The notes under the pieces were generated by a model, which saw nothing but the letters and a program-made list of their open reading frames with translations, had not been told where the DNA came from and searched no databases. DNA of 64,000 nt from Cylindrobasidium torrendii FP15055 ss-10 (Eukaryota > Basidiomycota > Agaricomycetes > Agaricales > Physalacriaceae): NCBI GenBank assembly GCA_000934385.1, contig KN880497.1, positions 1-64,000 of the forward strand. Reading direction: 5' to 3'. Positions 21,750-33,336 of this stretch are shown piece after piece. Made by a program: the position numbers and the translations under genes. Every line of letters starts with the position of its first letter. The first letter of the stretch is position 1.

Positions 21750-22391
21750 TCAAGCAAAGAGACTGAAATCGACTATCCTCAGGGATCGGCTGAACTGCTC
21801 GAATTGTGTGCGTGTGCGCTGAAGGGTTTCGAGACCACTTCCATCTTCCGCCCCGACTGGGATGTTGAATGTCACGACCAAATCGACGTTCTTTTGCACC
21901 AAGCGGTATACTGCCATGAGAATATGGACAGTATCGAGAGTGGTACGGTTGAACTTTTGGACGTGCTGGCTTCCGTCGAGGATAATGGCATCGGGCGTCC
22001 CATCGCCTCGGTCATTTGGGACGATGTCGACAGAGAGAACAGTGGAATCCGCGGCGGAGTTATCGTGCGCGAGTGAACCAAAGTGGAATCTGAGAAGCCG
22101 CCGGAGGGGAACGATGTTATGGTCCAGAAGGCAAACAGCAGGGCGGCAGACTTCACTTGGCGGCTTCACGGTAGTCGGAAGGCTGGACCCTTTCGAGGAC
22201 TTCGACGATGATGCTGACATCTGAGTCTGGGTAAAGCAGGACCTCTTGTGTATCTGGCACTTGGCGTATTTCACTGCGTATGAATGTTATGGGACAGATA
22301 GAGACGGGGTGACGACTACACACCTGGCATCGATGAGGTTGGTCGGCGCTAGGGCTGTTATTGCGCCCCCGAATAGCTCTTTTAAAGACAT
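21750..22391 (-). CDS. MOG1: Ran-binding nuclear import factor Mog1
   Basis: Three exons (22391-22324, 22273-22157, 22089-21750) give 174 residues. The start MSLKELFGGAITALAP, then ASEIRQVPDTQEVLLY and IIVEVLERV are the classic Mog1/RanGRF signature, including the acidic patch that contacts Ran. Mog1 binds Ran, promotes nucleotide release and is needed for nuclear protein import. The gene converges on the DUF1996 gene (247 bp between stops) and shares a 188-bp divergent promoter with the MFS gene. Length and domain cover the whole family. Confidence 0.92.
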
Positions 22392-22579
22392 AGCAGGGAC
22401 TGCGGCGGCCAGGTATGATAATGTAAAATGCTTTGATGGTGACGGTCACTGTGAAAGAACACGAAGATCACAGAATATGTACTTGATGATCGGCGCAAAC
22501 GCGATCGAGCAATGAAGTTTACGTGCTAAAATGACCAGGGGCTGCTTTGTGCTTCCCACCACCACCATCTCGGCCAAAG
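22392..22579. promoter_or_regulatory. Divergent promoter (MOG1 / MFS transporter)
   Basis: The 188 bp between the two start codons must serve both genes. No TATA box is visible; the plus-strand side carries a CACC-rich run just before the MFS ATG. Confidence 0.55.
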
Positions 22580-24294
22580 ATGTCCCCCAGCAACGTGTCC
22601 CCGATGGAGCGCACTCCACTGCCAAAGGTGCAACTCCTGATGGTGTATCTCCTCCAGTTGGCCGAGCCCATTACTGCTACTGTTATCTATCCTTTTTGTC
22701 CTGAAGCTGTCCGCCGGACGGTACGCAGTTTATTCCTCTCACCGTGTCCGTTGGCCGACCATATTCCAGGGGATAACTGCTGGGGATGAGACAAGGACTG
22801 GGTACTACGCTGGAATCATCGTGCGTTGTTCATGGATCGAGGAGACCTGTTTAATCAAAGTCCAGGAATCTGCGTTCTTTCTGGCGGAGTGCTTGACGGT
22901 GTACTACTGGGGACGGGCTTCGGATCGCTATGGACGTCGCCCTGTACTTCTTCTTGCACCGCTAGGGCTGGCCTTCGCCATGGTGGGCTTCGGATTGTCG
23001 ACCAACTTTTGGTTTATGGTATTCTTCCGGTGTCTTCAGGGAATATTCAACGGGAACATAGGTACGCTGACACATCCTCGCTGTATCTCTCTGACTCACA
23101 ACGCTTGCCTGCCCAGGGGTTGCGAAGACCGTCATTGGTGAGGTGCGTGATTTGTTGACTATTCCGTGCTTCCGTATCCTAAATGAAGGATAGATTACCG
23201 ACTCGACCAACATTGGGGATGCATTTGCCACCATGCCGCTCATCTGGGGCTTGGGATCTACTGCTGGGTTGGTTTGATTCATCAAGGCATAGAAGCCATT
23301 GTTCTAAACAACACACAGGCCAATAATCGGAGGACTTCTCGCAAACCCACAAGAGCAATGGCCCATATTTGACCGGCTTCCTTTCTTCCACGACCACCCC
23401 TACCTCCTACCTTGTGCTGTGTCTGGATTGTTCTCGTTCATCATCTTCATCATTACCGTTCTCTTCCTCAACGAGGTAAGCATGTCATCCATAACACTCT
23501 CACCCTTGAATTCATTTTCACTCTAGTCCCACCCGACTATCATATCACAGAAGATATCCAACGCTTCAACACCATTGCTCTATGACGAGACCACTGCCGG
23601 CTATGGGACTGTCGAAGAATGCACCAGACCTCAGACCAAACCCAGTCAAGCTCCAACACTCTGGGAAGTGGCCAACCCTCGCGTACGCGTGGTCATTGGA
23701 AACTATTGCGTCCTAGCTTTCGTTAGTGCTTCTTACGAGGTACTTCAGCCGCTCATGTGGTCGACATCTATTCCCGTTGGTGGTCTTGGGTTGAGCCCAT
23801 ACGAGATTGGGTTGATCATGTTCATTTGGGGCTCGGCGAACGCTATCGTGCAGGTCTTTGTAGGTAGCAGCCTCATCCGGAAGATAGGCGCTCCCAACAC
23901 TTTCTCCGTCGCGTCGGCGTCCATGCTTGTCTCATTCATAGCATTCTCAACTGAGAGCTACCTCGCACGAATGGCCGGATACGTGAATGCGTATGTTGGG
24001 ATAGCTATGGGCATCCAGCTGTTCACCATGTTTGCATGCTATTCCGGCTATGGCTCGGCACACGTCCTCATCGTGCAGACCGCGACAAGCCCCGCAACAC
24101 TTGGATCAACTAATGGCCTGGCTCAGATGCTAAGCTCTGGCACACGGGCATTCGCACCATATCTGGCCTCCTCGTTATTCTCGGTGACATTGGGGCACAA
24201 GCTTGCTGGCGGATTCATGGTGTACTTCCTGTACATATTCTTCATGGTGATTTTGCTCTGGTGGACACGGTCACTTAAGAAGATCGTGGCATGA
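22580..24294 (+). CDS. Major facilitator superfamily transporter (DHA1/ZIFL-like)
   Basis: Seven exons (22580-22720, 22770-22820, 22866-23061, 23117-23142, 23194-23267, 23319-23475, 23527-24294) give 470 residues with about twelve hydrophobic helices. The loop-2 motif A appears as GRASDRYGRRPVL. The segments LQLAEPITATVIYPF, RCLQGIFNGNIG and GLGSTAGPIIGGLL are typical of DHA1 drug/proton antiporters, particularly the ZIFL/YCR023C-like branch. The likely role is proton-coupled export of small organic compounds; the substrate is unknown. Exon 4 is 26 nt. The gene converges with the following minus-strand gene. Confidence 0.9.
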
Positions 24295-24599
24295 GACTGC
24301 GCTAGTGTTGCGGACTGCTCCATTTAGATAACAATGTTACATTCAAAATTTAGGCTGTATGTATAACGAGCCTTTCACTAGTAACTACTACACTGTATAT
24401 ACATACTGCGCATTCGATAAATAGATCCTACATAGAAATAAAGGAATGTTTGTTTGGGAATACAGTCCGCTTGAATGATGACTTAGAAAGAAAGTGAAAT
24501 GAGGGTTCGGAGGTGGCCAAACGGCGTAGGGAATGTGATGAGTGTGAGTCTAAGTGGTGCTTTCAAGTTTCCATATCCGCGCATCGGGTTGTAGCAGGC

Positions 24600-25523
24600 T
24601 TAGAAGCTGTCGCGTCGTGCTTGCTTGCCGAAACGCGCGCCGCCTTGGGCTTGCACATCTCGCATACCCTTGCCCGTGACACGCTCGTGCTTCGAGTCGT
24701 TCGCCTTCCTCCCGCCAAACAGCTTTGACATGAAACCCGACACGACGGATTTCTTCGGTGCGCCATTCTGTTCGACGCCGTAGCAAGGCGAAGGTGTTTG
24801 AACAGGTTGGTTGAAGTAAGGAAAAGGAGCAACGAATGTTGGCTGTCCTGCGGTTGGCTGGATATTCCTATTCACGAACTTGGGACGCACTGGAGGATGT
24901 TGATACACATAGGGTGGAGGAGGTGACTGCACCTGTGCAAGAGTAAGCGACAAAACTCGTTCAATACAAATCTGACTTACATTCATCATTGGGCTTGCCA
25001 TAGGGCCAGGATGAGCAGCATACATCTTATGTTGCATTGTCGGAAGCGGCGGGTACGCCATACCTCCCTTCATCATGACCTGTGGCTGCGCGAGGCTGGC
25101 AGCCGACGCCTGATGACGGACACCGTAGTATTCTGGCGCCGCCAGTGAGTGTGTTGATGCCCCGTACCGCGCTTGGCCTTGGTAGACTCGGCCGTCTTTC
25201 CTGTGATGCCTATTGTGGTGCTTGGGGCGGTCGCCCCTGTGCCGATGATGACGCTCGCCAGTATCGTGGTGTCTCGACCTCGAGCGTGAATGGTCCGCCC
25301 CGTCCTCCGTGCGGTGCTTCTTCGACTTGTGCTTGGTACGTCCGGTACGTTCGCGGACACCCGTATCGAAAAACTCGTTCGTAGGCGACCCAACTGCTGA
25401 GGGCAGCGTCCGGAATGGGTCGACAGGCGAGAACTGCGCAGTTTTATAAGCCCAGTTCTCCACACCCCGTAGCCTCCGTTGGTATGCTTCCTGAGCCTCG
25501 GGACTGAAGTCGTACTCAGTCAT
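24600..25523 (-). CDS. Basidiomycete-type low-complexity protein (MTEYDFSPEA start)
   Basis: The start MTEYDFSPEAQEAYQRRL is, from memory, a recurring N terminus of uncharacterised agaricomycete proteins. A His/Arg-rich region (RHHDTGERHHRHRGDRPKHH) and a Pro/Tyr/Gln-rich region follow. The C terminus is basic (FMSKLFGGRKANDSKHERV). Excising a frame-neutral 48-nt intron with a GTAAGT donor (near 24980) gives 291 residues. An in-frame upstream extension to 25670 exists but reads as intergenic sequence, so the ATG at 25523 was chosen. No membrane segment remains. Function unknown; the basic tail could mark a membrane- or RNA-associated protein. Confidence 0.65.
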   Translation of the reverse strand: MTEYDFSPEAQEAYQRRLRGVENWAYKTAQFSPVDPFRTLPSAVGSPTNEFFDTGVRERTGRTKHKSKKHRTEDGADHSRSRSRHHDTGERHHRHRGDRPKHHNRHHRKDGRVYQGQARYGASTHSLAAPEYYGVRHQASAASLAQPQVMMKGGMAYPPLPTMQHKMYAAHPGPMASPMMNVSQICIERVLSLTLAQVQSPPPPYVYQHPPVRPKFVNRNIQPTAGQPTFVAPFPYFNQPVQTPSPCYGVEQNGAPKKSVVSGFMSKLFGGRKANDSKHERVTGKGMRDVQAQGGARFGKQARRDSF

Positions 25524-27062
25524 ATCAATACCGTCAGCGAAGACAAGATAGAAGACGCTATAGGATGTGGCTGTAGGAAGAAAGAGAAAGAATAACAACG
25601 TCAGACTGCGCGGCGGAGAGTCCAAGGGCACGGGGGAACGAAGATGACGACGAATCGAGCCTGAGCGCACTTCGAGGGTCGATAAGGGAGATGAGAATGA
25701 TATGACGATTCAGAAACGCGTTTTATACAAGGCTCAGCTGTACAAAGACCGCTATACACGTGCCAGCCATTGTGCGTTTGTTCGAGTGACCGTTCATAAT
25801 AGTTCACAACCAAGGTCATTGTCGGTATACAACCTATTGTATGGACCTGTGCCACAATGCATAGCATGGACAAGGTCAAGGAGTGGTAGTAAGAGACAAA
25901 GTGATTTGCAACACGTGTTCTGGTCAAGATGAGGCAAAGGCCAAAAGCGCCCCAAATGTGCCACAGTCGAAGCTGTCCAACATCGAGCGCTGAACTAGTG
26001 TAAATGCATTTTTGAAGTAGCATACAGCACACATGCGGTCAAGTCGTGGAATACAGCCATTAACCGGGAAGCGCAACAAACTTTGTAATTTGTAAACAAC
26101 TCGCTCATTTCTGGATGAATGCACTTTGGGTCTTTTGTGAGTCGACAGAGAGCATACATTAGAATCATATCCTAAAAAGACTGGTGTAAAAAGGGCTTGA
26201 GATTGCCATGATATGGCCGACTCGCCGATCAGGCATTGCACCGGGAAGCGCACTGTTGAGAAAAGTGCCTCGACGACGCCGTTCTGGTTGTTGCAGTGGT
26301 CAACAAATAGCAGCATTCAATAGATGTTGTCATTTTAGATATTTGCAATACCATGCCATGTCCTCGCGGCACTAAATATGTATGCACAACGCGAGCGGGG
26401 AGACAGCTTCGATCGTGCTACTAAATCACCCACCGACAAATACCAGTCCGTCGTAACCCATATCAGACAAGATATTTGTATTCTACAACCTTATTTAAGG
26501 GGGATACAAAACATTTGGGTCAGTCCCTGCCAAAACTGTCGAGATATACTGAACAGTGCGCTTCTAGGGAACAGTGCGCTTCCCCATTAATGGCTGTACT
26601 GGGCAGAGGCCGCTGCCTGCTGTCGGCAACAGCCGGTGGATGTTAGTGGATGTCGAGCCTGCTTTTGAAGTCGATCCGCCAAGATCCACCTCTGCTGTAT
26701 ATGACCACCGAAATACCCAATGAGGAGACCATTGAGGCCAATGCGCGTGGTGTCTAGCCAAGGACGGTGGTCTCTCATACCACTACCATGGCTGCCCCCG
26801 ATTTCTCGTCGCTAGGCCGCTCGACGCAGACTCTGAGATAAGCCACGTCAAGAATGTTTTGTCTCTGGTCTTATCCGCCTACTCGAATCAGTCTGCATGC
26901 ACTTTGTAGGCCTTTGCGGCCTCAATGCATCATAGCCTAGGGCCCAAGCACTAAACAATATGCACATGTCTGCATGCTATGGAATATACAAACTCTACGA
27001 TTTCACGGTGCTACCTGCAAGACCTAAATGACCATGGCATGTACAGCGAATGATGATCACCA
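25524..27062. other. Gene-poor stretch of 1.5 kb
   Basis: No open frame is supported by splice sites or similarity. It contains a short tandem duplication at 26551-26582 (listed separately). Together with 28.3-30.2 kb this sparse region encloses the NmrA-like gene. Confidence 0.5.
26551..26582 (+). repeat. Two direct copies of a 14-mer
   Basis: GAACAGTGCGCTTC occurs at 26551-26564 and again at 26569-26582. A related GAAGCGCACTGTTGAG occurs inverted near 26250, giving a third, oppositely oriented match to the core. Confidence 0.7.
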
Positions 27063-28250
27063 TTAAGCCTTCGTTTCTGCACCAAGCCCAGCGCGAACGC
27101 GGCGCTCCTTCGCCTCGCCGGTATAGTTATACTTCCTCATCCATCTCTCCAAGTTCAGCGATCCGGGATTGATCTTCTTGTTGAGGTCGACGTTTTTCTT
27201 GACGAGGCCCTTGCGGAAAGTGTTCCAGAACGCTGCAAAATCCTCTCCAACCGTAATCGACCCATCCCCGCGCTGCTTTTCAACAGAGGCCATAGGCGCA
27301 TTCACATCAAGACCGGTGTTTTGGGCCCATACATCCAGCGAGGTGTCTTCGTAGGTAGCTTGTTTTCCAGTGACCTTTGCGAAGGTATCCGCGAGTTGGA
27401 CACCGGTGACAAGGTCGGAGACGGGATGGAGGATTTCGCCAGATGTCTGCTCACGGTTGTCGAAGATGTACCGGACGTAGAAAGCGATGTCGTCGAGAGA
27501 GATGAGAGGGAGGATGCCTTTGTCTCCGAGGGGAAGACGAAACACTTTGGTACCATCTTCACGTTCGACAGGTGCAAGGAAGTTCTACGGGAGGGTAAGT
27601 AAGTGAAATGCAGCACAGCACAAGGTGCACATACGAGTTTGAGCATGTCCATGTAGAGCAGAGTGACAACTACAGACCAAGCCATACCATCGACTGGGGA
27701 CGGCTGAGCGGACATCCAGTCCGCAACACGCGCCTTGGCGTCGCAATGGTCGGCCTTGTTGTCTGGGTTGTAGCCTGCGAGCTAGGTATATGGCTCGGAC
27801 AGCTCATTCACAATGCAGAAAGTCTCACGCACCTTGTAGTGGTTATCGAGGCCACTATAAACGTAGTGTTTGACCCCAGCCCACTGGGCCAGCTCAAAAA
27901 TGCGGATGCCGGCGTAGATTTCGGTAGCTTCGCTGTAGCTCATCCCGTCCGTGTTGACGAATACGCCATAGACACCTTTGAGTGCCGTTTCGATAGACTT
28001 GAGGTCAACAAAAGAACCTTGATAATGTTTAAGCGGATTAAAAGTCGTGCACAAGAAACCGACCTTGGTAAAGTTCGACGCCGTTCGACTCGAGCACTTT
28101 CGCCCCGGCGCTTGACACATCGCGGGTCAAAGCGCGAACCTTGTACGCGCCTGGGGTTTCAAGCAGCTTGTCAATGACGGCGCTGCCTTGAGCGCCAGTG
28201 CCGCCGATAACGAGGATAGTCTTGGTCTGGGGGTTGGAGTAGGAAGTCAT
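27063..28250 (-). CDS. NmrA-like NAD(P)-binding (SDR atypical) protein
   Basis: Four exons (28250-28064, 28017-27833, 27781-27635, 27584-27063) give 346 residues. The Rossmann motif GGTGAQGSAVIDKLL near residue 17 and YKVRALTRDV, GVKHYVYSGLD and ADHCDAKARVADW are typical of NmrA/HSCARG proteins. These bind NADP(H), often lack the SDR catalytic triad, and act as redox sensors or regulators; some are reductases in secondary metabolism. The exact role is open. It is the nearest enzyme gene to the sesquiterpene synthase, about 2 kb away and transcribed divergently from it. Confidence 0.88.
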
Positions 28251-28295
28251 GGCCCGGGTGAAGTGGTTTGTTTGGAAGAGTGGCTTCACTCTTGT

Positions 28296-28302
28296 TTTAT
28301 AG
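28296..28302 (-). promoter_or_regulatory. Putative TATA box of the NmrA-like gene
   Basis: Minus-strand GCTATAAAAC lies about 46 bases before the ATG at 28250. Confidence 0.5.
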
Positions 28303-30205
28303 CATAGGGTGAATTGTATTCATCCGTTTTATCCGTTATATCTGTCATAGTACACTGTGCCCTTGACCAGGCCGAGGAGGATAAATAGTCCTCGACCGAG
28401 GCTGAACAACAGTCAGTGCTAAGCTCGGCCATCGGGCATGGCTCCGAGTAGGAAAGCAAACAACATTAGAGTGTCAAGTGCCATCACTTGGCGATAACTA
28501 GCCAGTAGCTAGCTGAAAAGCCGGGCCTTTGGATTGTATGCGCGGGATTGATGATGGCGGTTTCTGTGAAGCTGGCCGTGGATCGGAAATGGCCGAGCAA
28601 TGATCGGGCCCAGACTTCACAACGATGCGAGCGCCATGGTGTTCATGAGCAATTTGCGTTAAATGTGTGATGAGTGCTTTACATAACTATGTGCCTCCTC
28701 GCAGCAGGACAATTTACCTTCATACCGCCCTGCACACTTCCGGAGCTCATAGCACTTTTGAGGTCGAACAGTGGAAAGACCATCTAGTCGATAATTCTTA
28801 GCAACAGAAATTGAAGCCGCCTACACCGCTGTACAGGAGGCTCCGCCATGGGATATTTCTCCCGCACTTATTCTATGTTCCTTTGACCATTATAGACCAA
28901 AAGCCGCTGCAAGCCTCTTGGTGTTGCTGTGCCATTTTACGAAAATGCCATCTCTGGGTGTCGCGCGACCATTGCAGCCAGATTGATTGTATTTAATTCT
29001 GCATTGCTTGAACGGCGCATGCATGGCCCGGCAGACGCTTGACAATGGCCATGGACCAAATTCACTGGCATAGCATGTATGCGAGCTAGCCTGGACAACT
29101 ACTTTCTGATTGTTTTCCTTCAATCAAACCCCTGCCTTCTCGGTCTATCTCATTGTATATCGATGGCTGAGTGGTTCATTGATCGACGGCGATCTCCGTC
29201 GACACAGTGAAGTTTCACGATTGTGCTTATGTAACCATCAACGAAATGTGATCGATTTAAGTCCACTGCTATCAGGCTTCTGCCCCCTCGAGCGCTTTAG
29301 ACTCCTCGGTGCGTTCTTCTGGTCTCTTTTTTTTCGGCGAGAATGTAGTCACTTCATACCATTGTATTATGTTCGATGGTATATTTGCGCATGGAGAGAC
29401 GAGCAGTAGGCAGTAATAAGTATGCCATTCCGTTAATCTAGCTCCGGCGATCACCGAATGCAAAGAAACTTTAAACTCAGTGCCGATGCCATGCCACATG
29501 TCACGATATACTCCGGATCTTATTAGAGTAGTTAATTTCTCACGCATCGGCTTTTATCGATCCACTCTCCAGCACTCTCCTTTGTTTCCGAGTGCCTTAA
29601 CTTTAAAGAATGATGAAGAATGCCGTAGCATGGTGTTCTCCCGCATTCCACCCTGCTTGTATTCTACACATCATGTTCAACTATGAAGCTTTCACCGCTT
29701 TGAAGCCTTCTCTTTGCGCCCTTATCTCACGGCCATCCCAACAATCGTGTCGTTTGATAGGTTTCGCTAGCAGTGCCACGACCAAGCGCGATGCCACAGC
29801 CTGCTCCACACGGGCACACAGAACCGTGGTCCAGCAGGGTTCAAGTGTACTAACAGGCTATAATGAAATGCACACATTTCAAGGTTGTACTTATCTGCTC
29901 CCTGATGCTCACACGTCGAGCTACTACGATACAAATGGGCGCATCGAGGGACTATTCAAGTTAACCTGATAAGTAGTGCTGGATTTCCGATCAATGTCAC
30001 CGCTGAGTGGCACTACAGATACTGTGGCATCTGTTGGCGACGCCGTGGCACTTACTCATGGCACACCGCATGAGAAAACCGGGGAGATGTTATCATTTCT
30101 GGGATAGAAGTGCCATCCAGCATTGCACCTGCCAACATTATAGCCGTTCAGATTGAAGTGGATCCACAATCCTAGTACTTGAAGCCTTGAAGGATCTTGG
30201 AGGCG
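28303..30205. other. Gene-free stretch of 1.9 kb
   Basis: Lies between the divergent NmrA-like and terpene synthase genes. A pair of small hairpins (CGACGG/CCGTCG near 29186-29203, then GTGAA/TTCAC) was seen but does not form a tRNA. Open frames of up to 119 codons have no support. Confidence 0.5.
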
Positions 30206-30211
30206 TATAAA
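30206..30211 (+). promoter_or_regulatory. Putative TATA box of the terpene synthase gene
   Basis: TATAAA sits 36 bases before the chosen ATG at 30247. This implies a very short 5' leader, or that translation begins further downstream. Confidence 0.45.
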
Positions 30212-30246
30212 GGCTGCATTTGAAGTGATAGACATTTCATGCCATC

Positions 30247-31673
30247 ATGTTTACTCTTCTTCCTCTGGTAGAATGGCTTCTCCAAGTCGCTACTACTATC
30301 TTCAACAAACGGAGGGCGCCTCGACTCACATACCACCTGCCTAATAGTTTGCAGTATTGGCCTTGGGCACGGGCCATCAACCCTCATCTCGACGAGTTCC
30401 ACGACGAATCGATCCTATGGCTAGCGCAATTTAACGCATTCGACCCAGATGCCCTCGCCTCATTCAAAAAGGGTAGATTCAGTGCGTCTTGCTCCATAGT
30501 CAATCTTTCTGCTTTCATGTCACACACAATCCCAATCTCCTCCGTTCTTCCCTCATGTCTTAATCGATTCTTTATCAGCATTGCTCACTGCTCTTGGCTA
30601 TCCGGAGAGCTCTGCCTGTGGGTCACTCGCCATAACCAAGGATCTCGTTTTGACGCCTCATGAACAGTCACTTTCCGGAGCGTTTGCGACCTCATGAACC
30701 TTTTTTTTGCAATTGACGAGCTCACGGACGATGAGCCGCTCGACATTGTAATCCAGCGATGCGATGCCACAATGGACGCGATTCTCCATCCTGACATCCC
30801 TCGCCCGAACGGTGAGAACGCCCTTGGCGAGATGGCCAGACAGTAGGTTCTATGAATCCATCCAGAAAAATGCGGCCTAACTTTCGCAACAGGTTTTGGA
30901 AGCGTGCTTCAGACGGCGAACCGATGTCTGCTGGCGTCGTTCAGCGTTTCCAGACGACATGGAGGCAGAATCTCGACTCGGTCATTGCACAGGCGGAACG
31001 GCGTGGGACACACTATATCTGCAAGCCAGACGAGTACATCGCTGCGCGCCGCGACAACATCGGTACCCTACCTTGTTTCGTCTGGATCGAGCAGTGCCTC
31101 GGACTCGATCTCCCCGACGCCGTCATGCAGCATCCCCTAATCAAGACACTTCACGAGAACGTGAGCGATATGGTTTTCATGACTAATGTGCGTTGCATCC
31201 TCGTATTCACAGTCCATCGCTTCCGTCCATGTCTACCTTATCCTCGAATGTGAATCTGACGCAACTTTAAGGACACCTGCTCGTACCGCAAAGAGGTCCT
31301 CGCAAACGACTGTGACTATAACATGGTCACTGTGATCATCACGCATTTGGATACAGACCTTCCTGGCGCGATTCAGTGGATCTCAGATTACCAGGACCGC
31401 AGTGTCCAGAGTTTCATGCGCGCGCGCCAAGCTATCATGGAACGGACCGAGGGTACTTCCCAATGGTCTGATGAACACCACAAGCAGGTTTTACGCTACA
31501 TCGACGGCCTTGCTGTCTTCGTGAGAGGCCACGACGAATGGTATTTTGAATCACGTCGGTGAGTTATACAGACATCTGAAAGGAATGCGTTGCTCACAAC
31601 GCCGCACTCCAGTTACTTTGGAGAGAAAGGCGAAGAAGTCAAGCGCACTCGCAAGGTAGTCATCGAGCAGTGA
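30247..31673 (+). CDS. Class I sesquiterpene synthase
   Basis: Six exons (30247-30481, 30579-30617, 30668-30842, 30893-31187, 31272-31558, 31613-31673) give 363 residues. YWPWARAINPHLDE opens the terpene-cyclase fold. The aspartate-rich motif D-E-L-T-D is at residues 108-112, and the second metal site N-D-T-C-S-Y-R-K-E is at 248-256 with N, S and E four residues apart. The C-terminal RRY pair is present. Such enzymes bind three Mg ions and cyclise farnesyl diphosphate in the cytosol. The product cannot be predicted. The N-terminal 30 residues are longer than usual and hydrophobic, so the true start may lie downstream. No P450 is adjacent. Confidence 0.9.
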
Positions 31674-32069
31674 ACGCTAGTGATAGATAGATGAAAAGAA
31701 CTCTTCTGCGCTTTTCATGAGTTTATCGACATAGCGATAGATAGAGAAGCAAATTGTGAGATGAATCATGAATGCATGAAGCTTGAAGGTTTGAAGCAAG
31801 CGTCTCGGCTTTCGGGCCGTGATCGCATGGTACTGCAACTGCAGACCGAACGGCCATGGGTTAGAACCCTCTTTACATTTCTGGGACCACCAGACCTGGA
31901 CCTCCGAGCCCGGCTCTCACGCCTTCGTATCCCACTCGATTCGGAATCATCACAAGGCTGTAGAATTCGAACATAACTAGCGAGGGTGTTTGATTACATG
32001 TTGACTTAGTGTGGGTATACGGAAAAATACTAATGGTACAACAGCCTGGGGTGCCCATCCCCTTCCAAA
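31674..32069. other. Short gene-free spacer between convergent genes
   Basis: About 400 bp between the 3' ends of the terpene synthase and the Ser-rich gene. Nothing recognisable beyond short GATAGATAGA runs near 31681 and 31735. Confidence 0.5.
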
Positions 32070-33336
32070 TCAGACAGCATCACACTCTTGCGCTCGAGCC
32101 CTCAGAAACTTCTCGATATTCCAGTCCTTCATCCCCCACAACGACTCCCGGCGAAGCATAGCATCCAGATTGCTCTCCACACTGGACGCATTTGTATGCA
32201 CAGGATCCAGCTCGGGATAACTCAACTCGAAGGCAGCTTCCCAGCTCCTCTCCTCCGAGAAAGACCTGTCCACAGTCATCGAAACAGAGGCATGCGTAGA
32301 GACGTAGCTCGAGTCTGCCTCTGACAGCGACGCTGAACGCTGGCGTGGTGGGGAGCGCATGATAGCAGGCGTGTACGACATGCGCTTGAGCAGATTCTTG
32401 ATATTCTCGAGCGTGTCGGACGATGGAAAGGTCGACATATACTGGCCGAAGTCAAAGAGATCAGGGTAAGGGAGCACACTCAGGCGCTTGGCTTTGCGAG
32501 GTGTCGAGTTGGCAGACGGGGCGAAGTGTGAAGGCAAGATGGAGTCGTCGTCCACGCTTGAGTCTGGTGTGGCGATGAAAATGGAGGTGTCGTGCGATTC
32601 GAAAGATGGACTTGCGCAAGGTGTAAAGATCGTAGAATCGTCGGAGGACTCGACAGTGGAAGTGTGTGAGTACTCGCTGCAAGAAGTTTCAGGGAATGAA
32701 AGGTCGTCTGTTATAGTATCTTCAGGCGCTTTCGAATTCGTGGCGGCACAGACCTGAGTGCAGTGACCGCCTCGTTTGGTTGGACTATCGGGTAGCGTTG
32801 GCGATGACGAGAACTTAGAGTCGCTACTGATTGCTACGAATGGTGAGTGTCCAGATCCATCGGCAGCACAGTCTCGAGCATCAAGGTTGGCGTCGACAGT
32901 CACAGAGCTCCAGTCTTGGACATAGATCAAGGGAAGAGGCAGAGAGAGACCAGCATTTGCAGGTGAACGCGAGTGCTTTGCGCGCGTTCTCGTGGGTGAT
33001 TCGATCTTCGTTTCTTGACGGAATTCTGCTTCCTGCTCTATACCGTCGTATGGCGATGACCGCGCGACTGGCGGGTTCGGACACGATGGTCTTGGTCGAG
33101 GCGGCGTTCGTCGGGCATCGTTGGGAGAAAGAGAAGGGCGTGAAGGCCTCCGAACTGCCAGGTAGCTAGGAGACGCTATACTCTTTCAGCAGCAAAACGC
33201 GTTGTAAAATTTTGCAGTACGCACAAGGCTCGGGCGATGTGGCGGGCGGCGATGACGGCGCCTTGTAGCGATAAGGCGATATAGGAAATAAAAGCGCGAC
33301 AAGCAGTGTCCAGAGTCCGCGTAGAATATGTAGCAT
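32070..33336 (-). CDS. Ser/Thr-rich protein with N-terminal membrane anchor
   Basis: Two exons (33336-33225, 33154-32070) give 398 residues. The N terminus MLHILRGLWTLLVALLFPI is a hydrophobic helix that could be a signal anchor. The remainder is Ser/Thr/Asp-rich and probably disordered, with many SP and TP sites (TPRKAKRLSVLPYPDLFDF, RSPPRQRSASLSE). It ends with a conserved-looking block WGMKDWNIEKFLRARAQECD. The 70-nt intron is set by the need to join the anchor with the long frame; the gene might instead start inside exon 2. I do not recognise the family. Confidence 0.55.

Noticed and set aside
21714..22076. Plus-strand open frame of 120 codons
   Set aside because: It is the antisense shadow of the last Mog1 exon, which has clear family motifs on the minus strand.
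25524..25670. N-terminal extension of the MTEYDFSPEA protein with a hydrophobic run
   Set aside because: The apparent signal anchor is read from upstream sequence before the conserved start, and homologues as I recall begin with MTEYD.
29160..29235. tRNA-like start (GATGGCTGAGTGGTT) with two hairpins
   Set aside because: No T-loop GTTCRANNC sequence, the anticodon loop would have six bases, and no acceptor stem pairs.
22000..31700. MFS, NmrA-like and terpene synthase as a defined biosynthetic cluster
   Set aside because: Housekeeping or unrelated genes and long empty spacers lie between them, and no P450 or regulator is present; kept only as a weak hypothesis.
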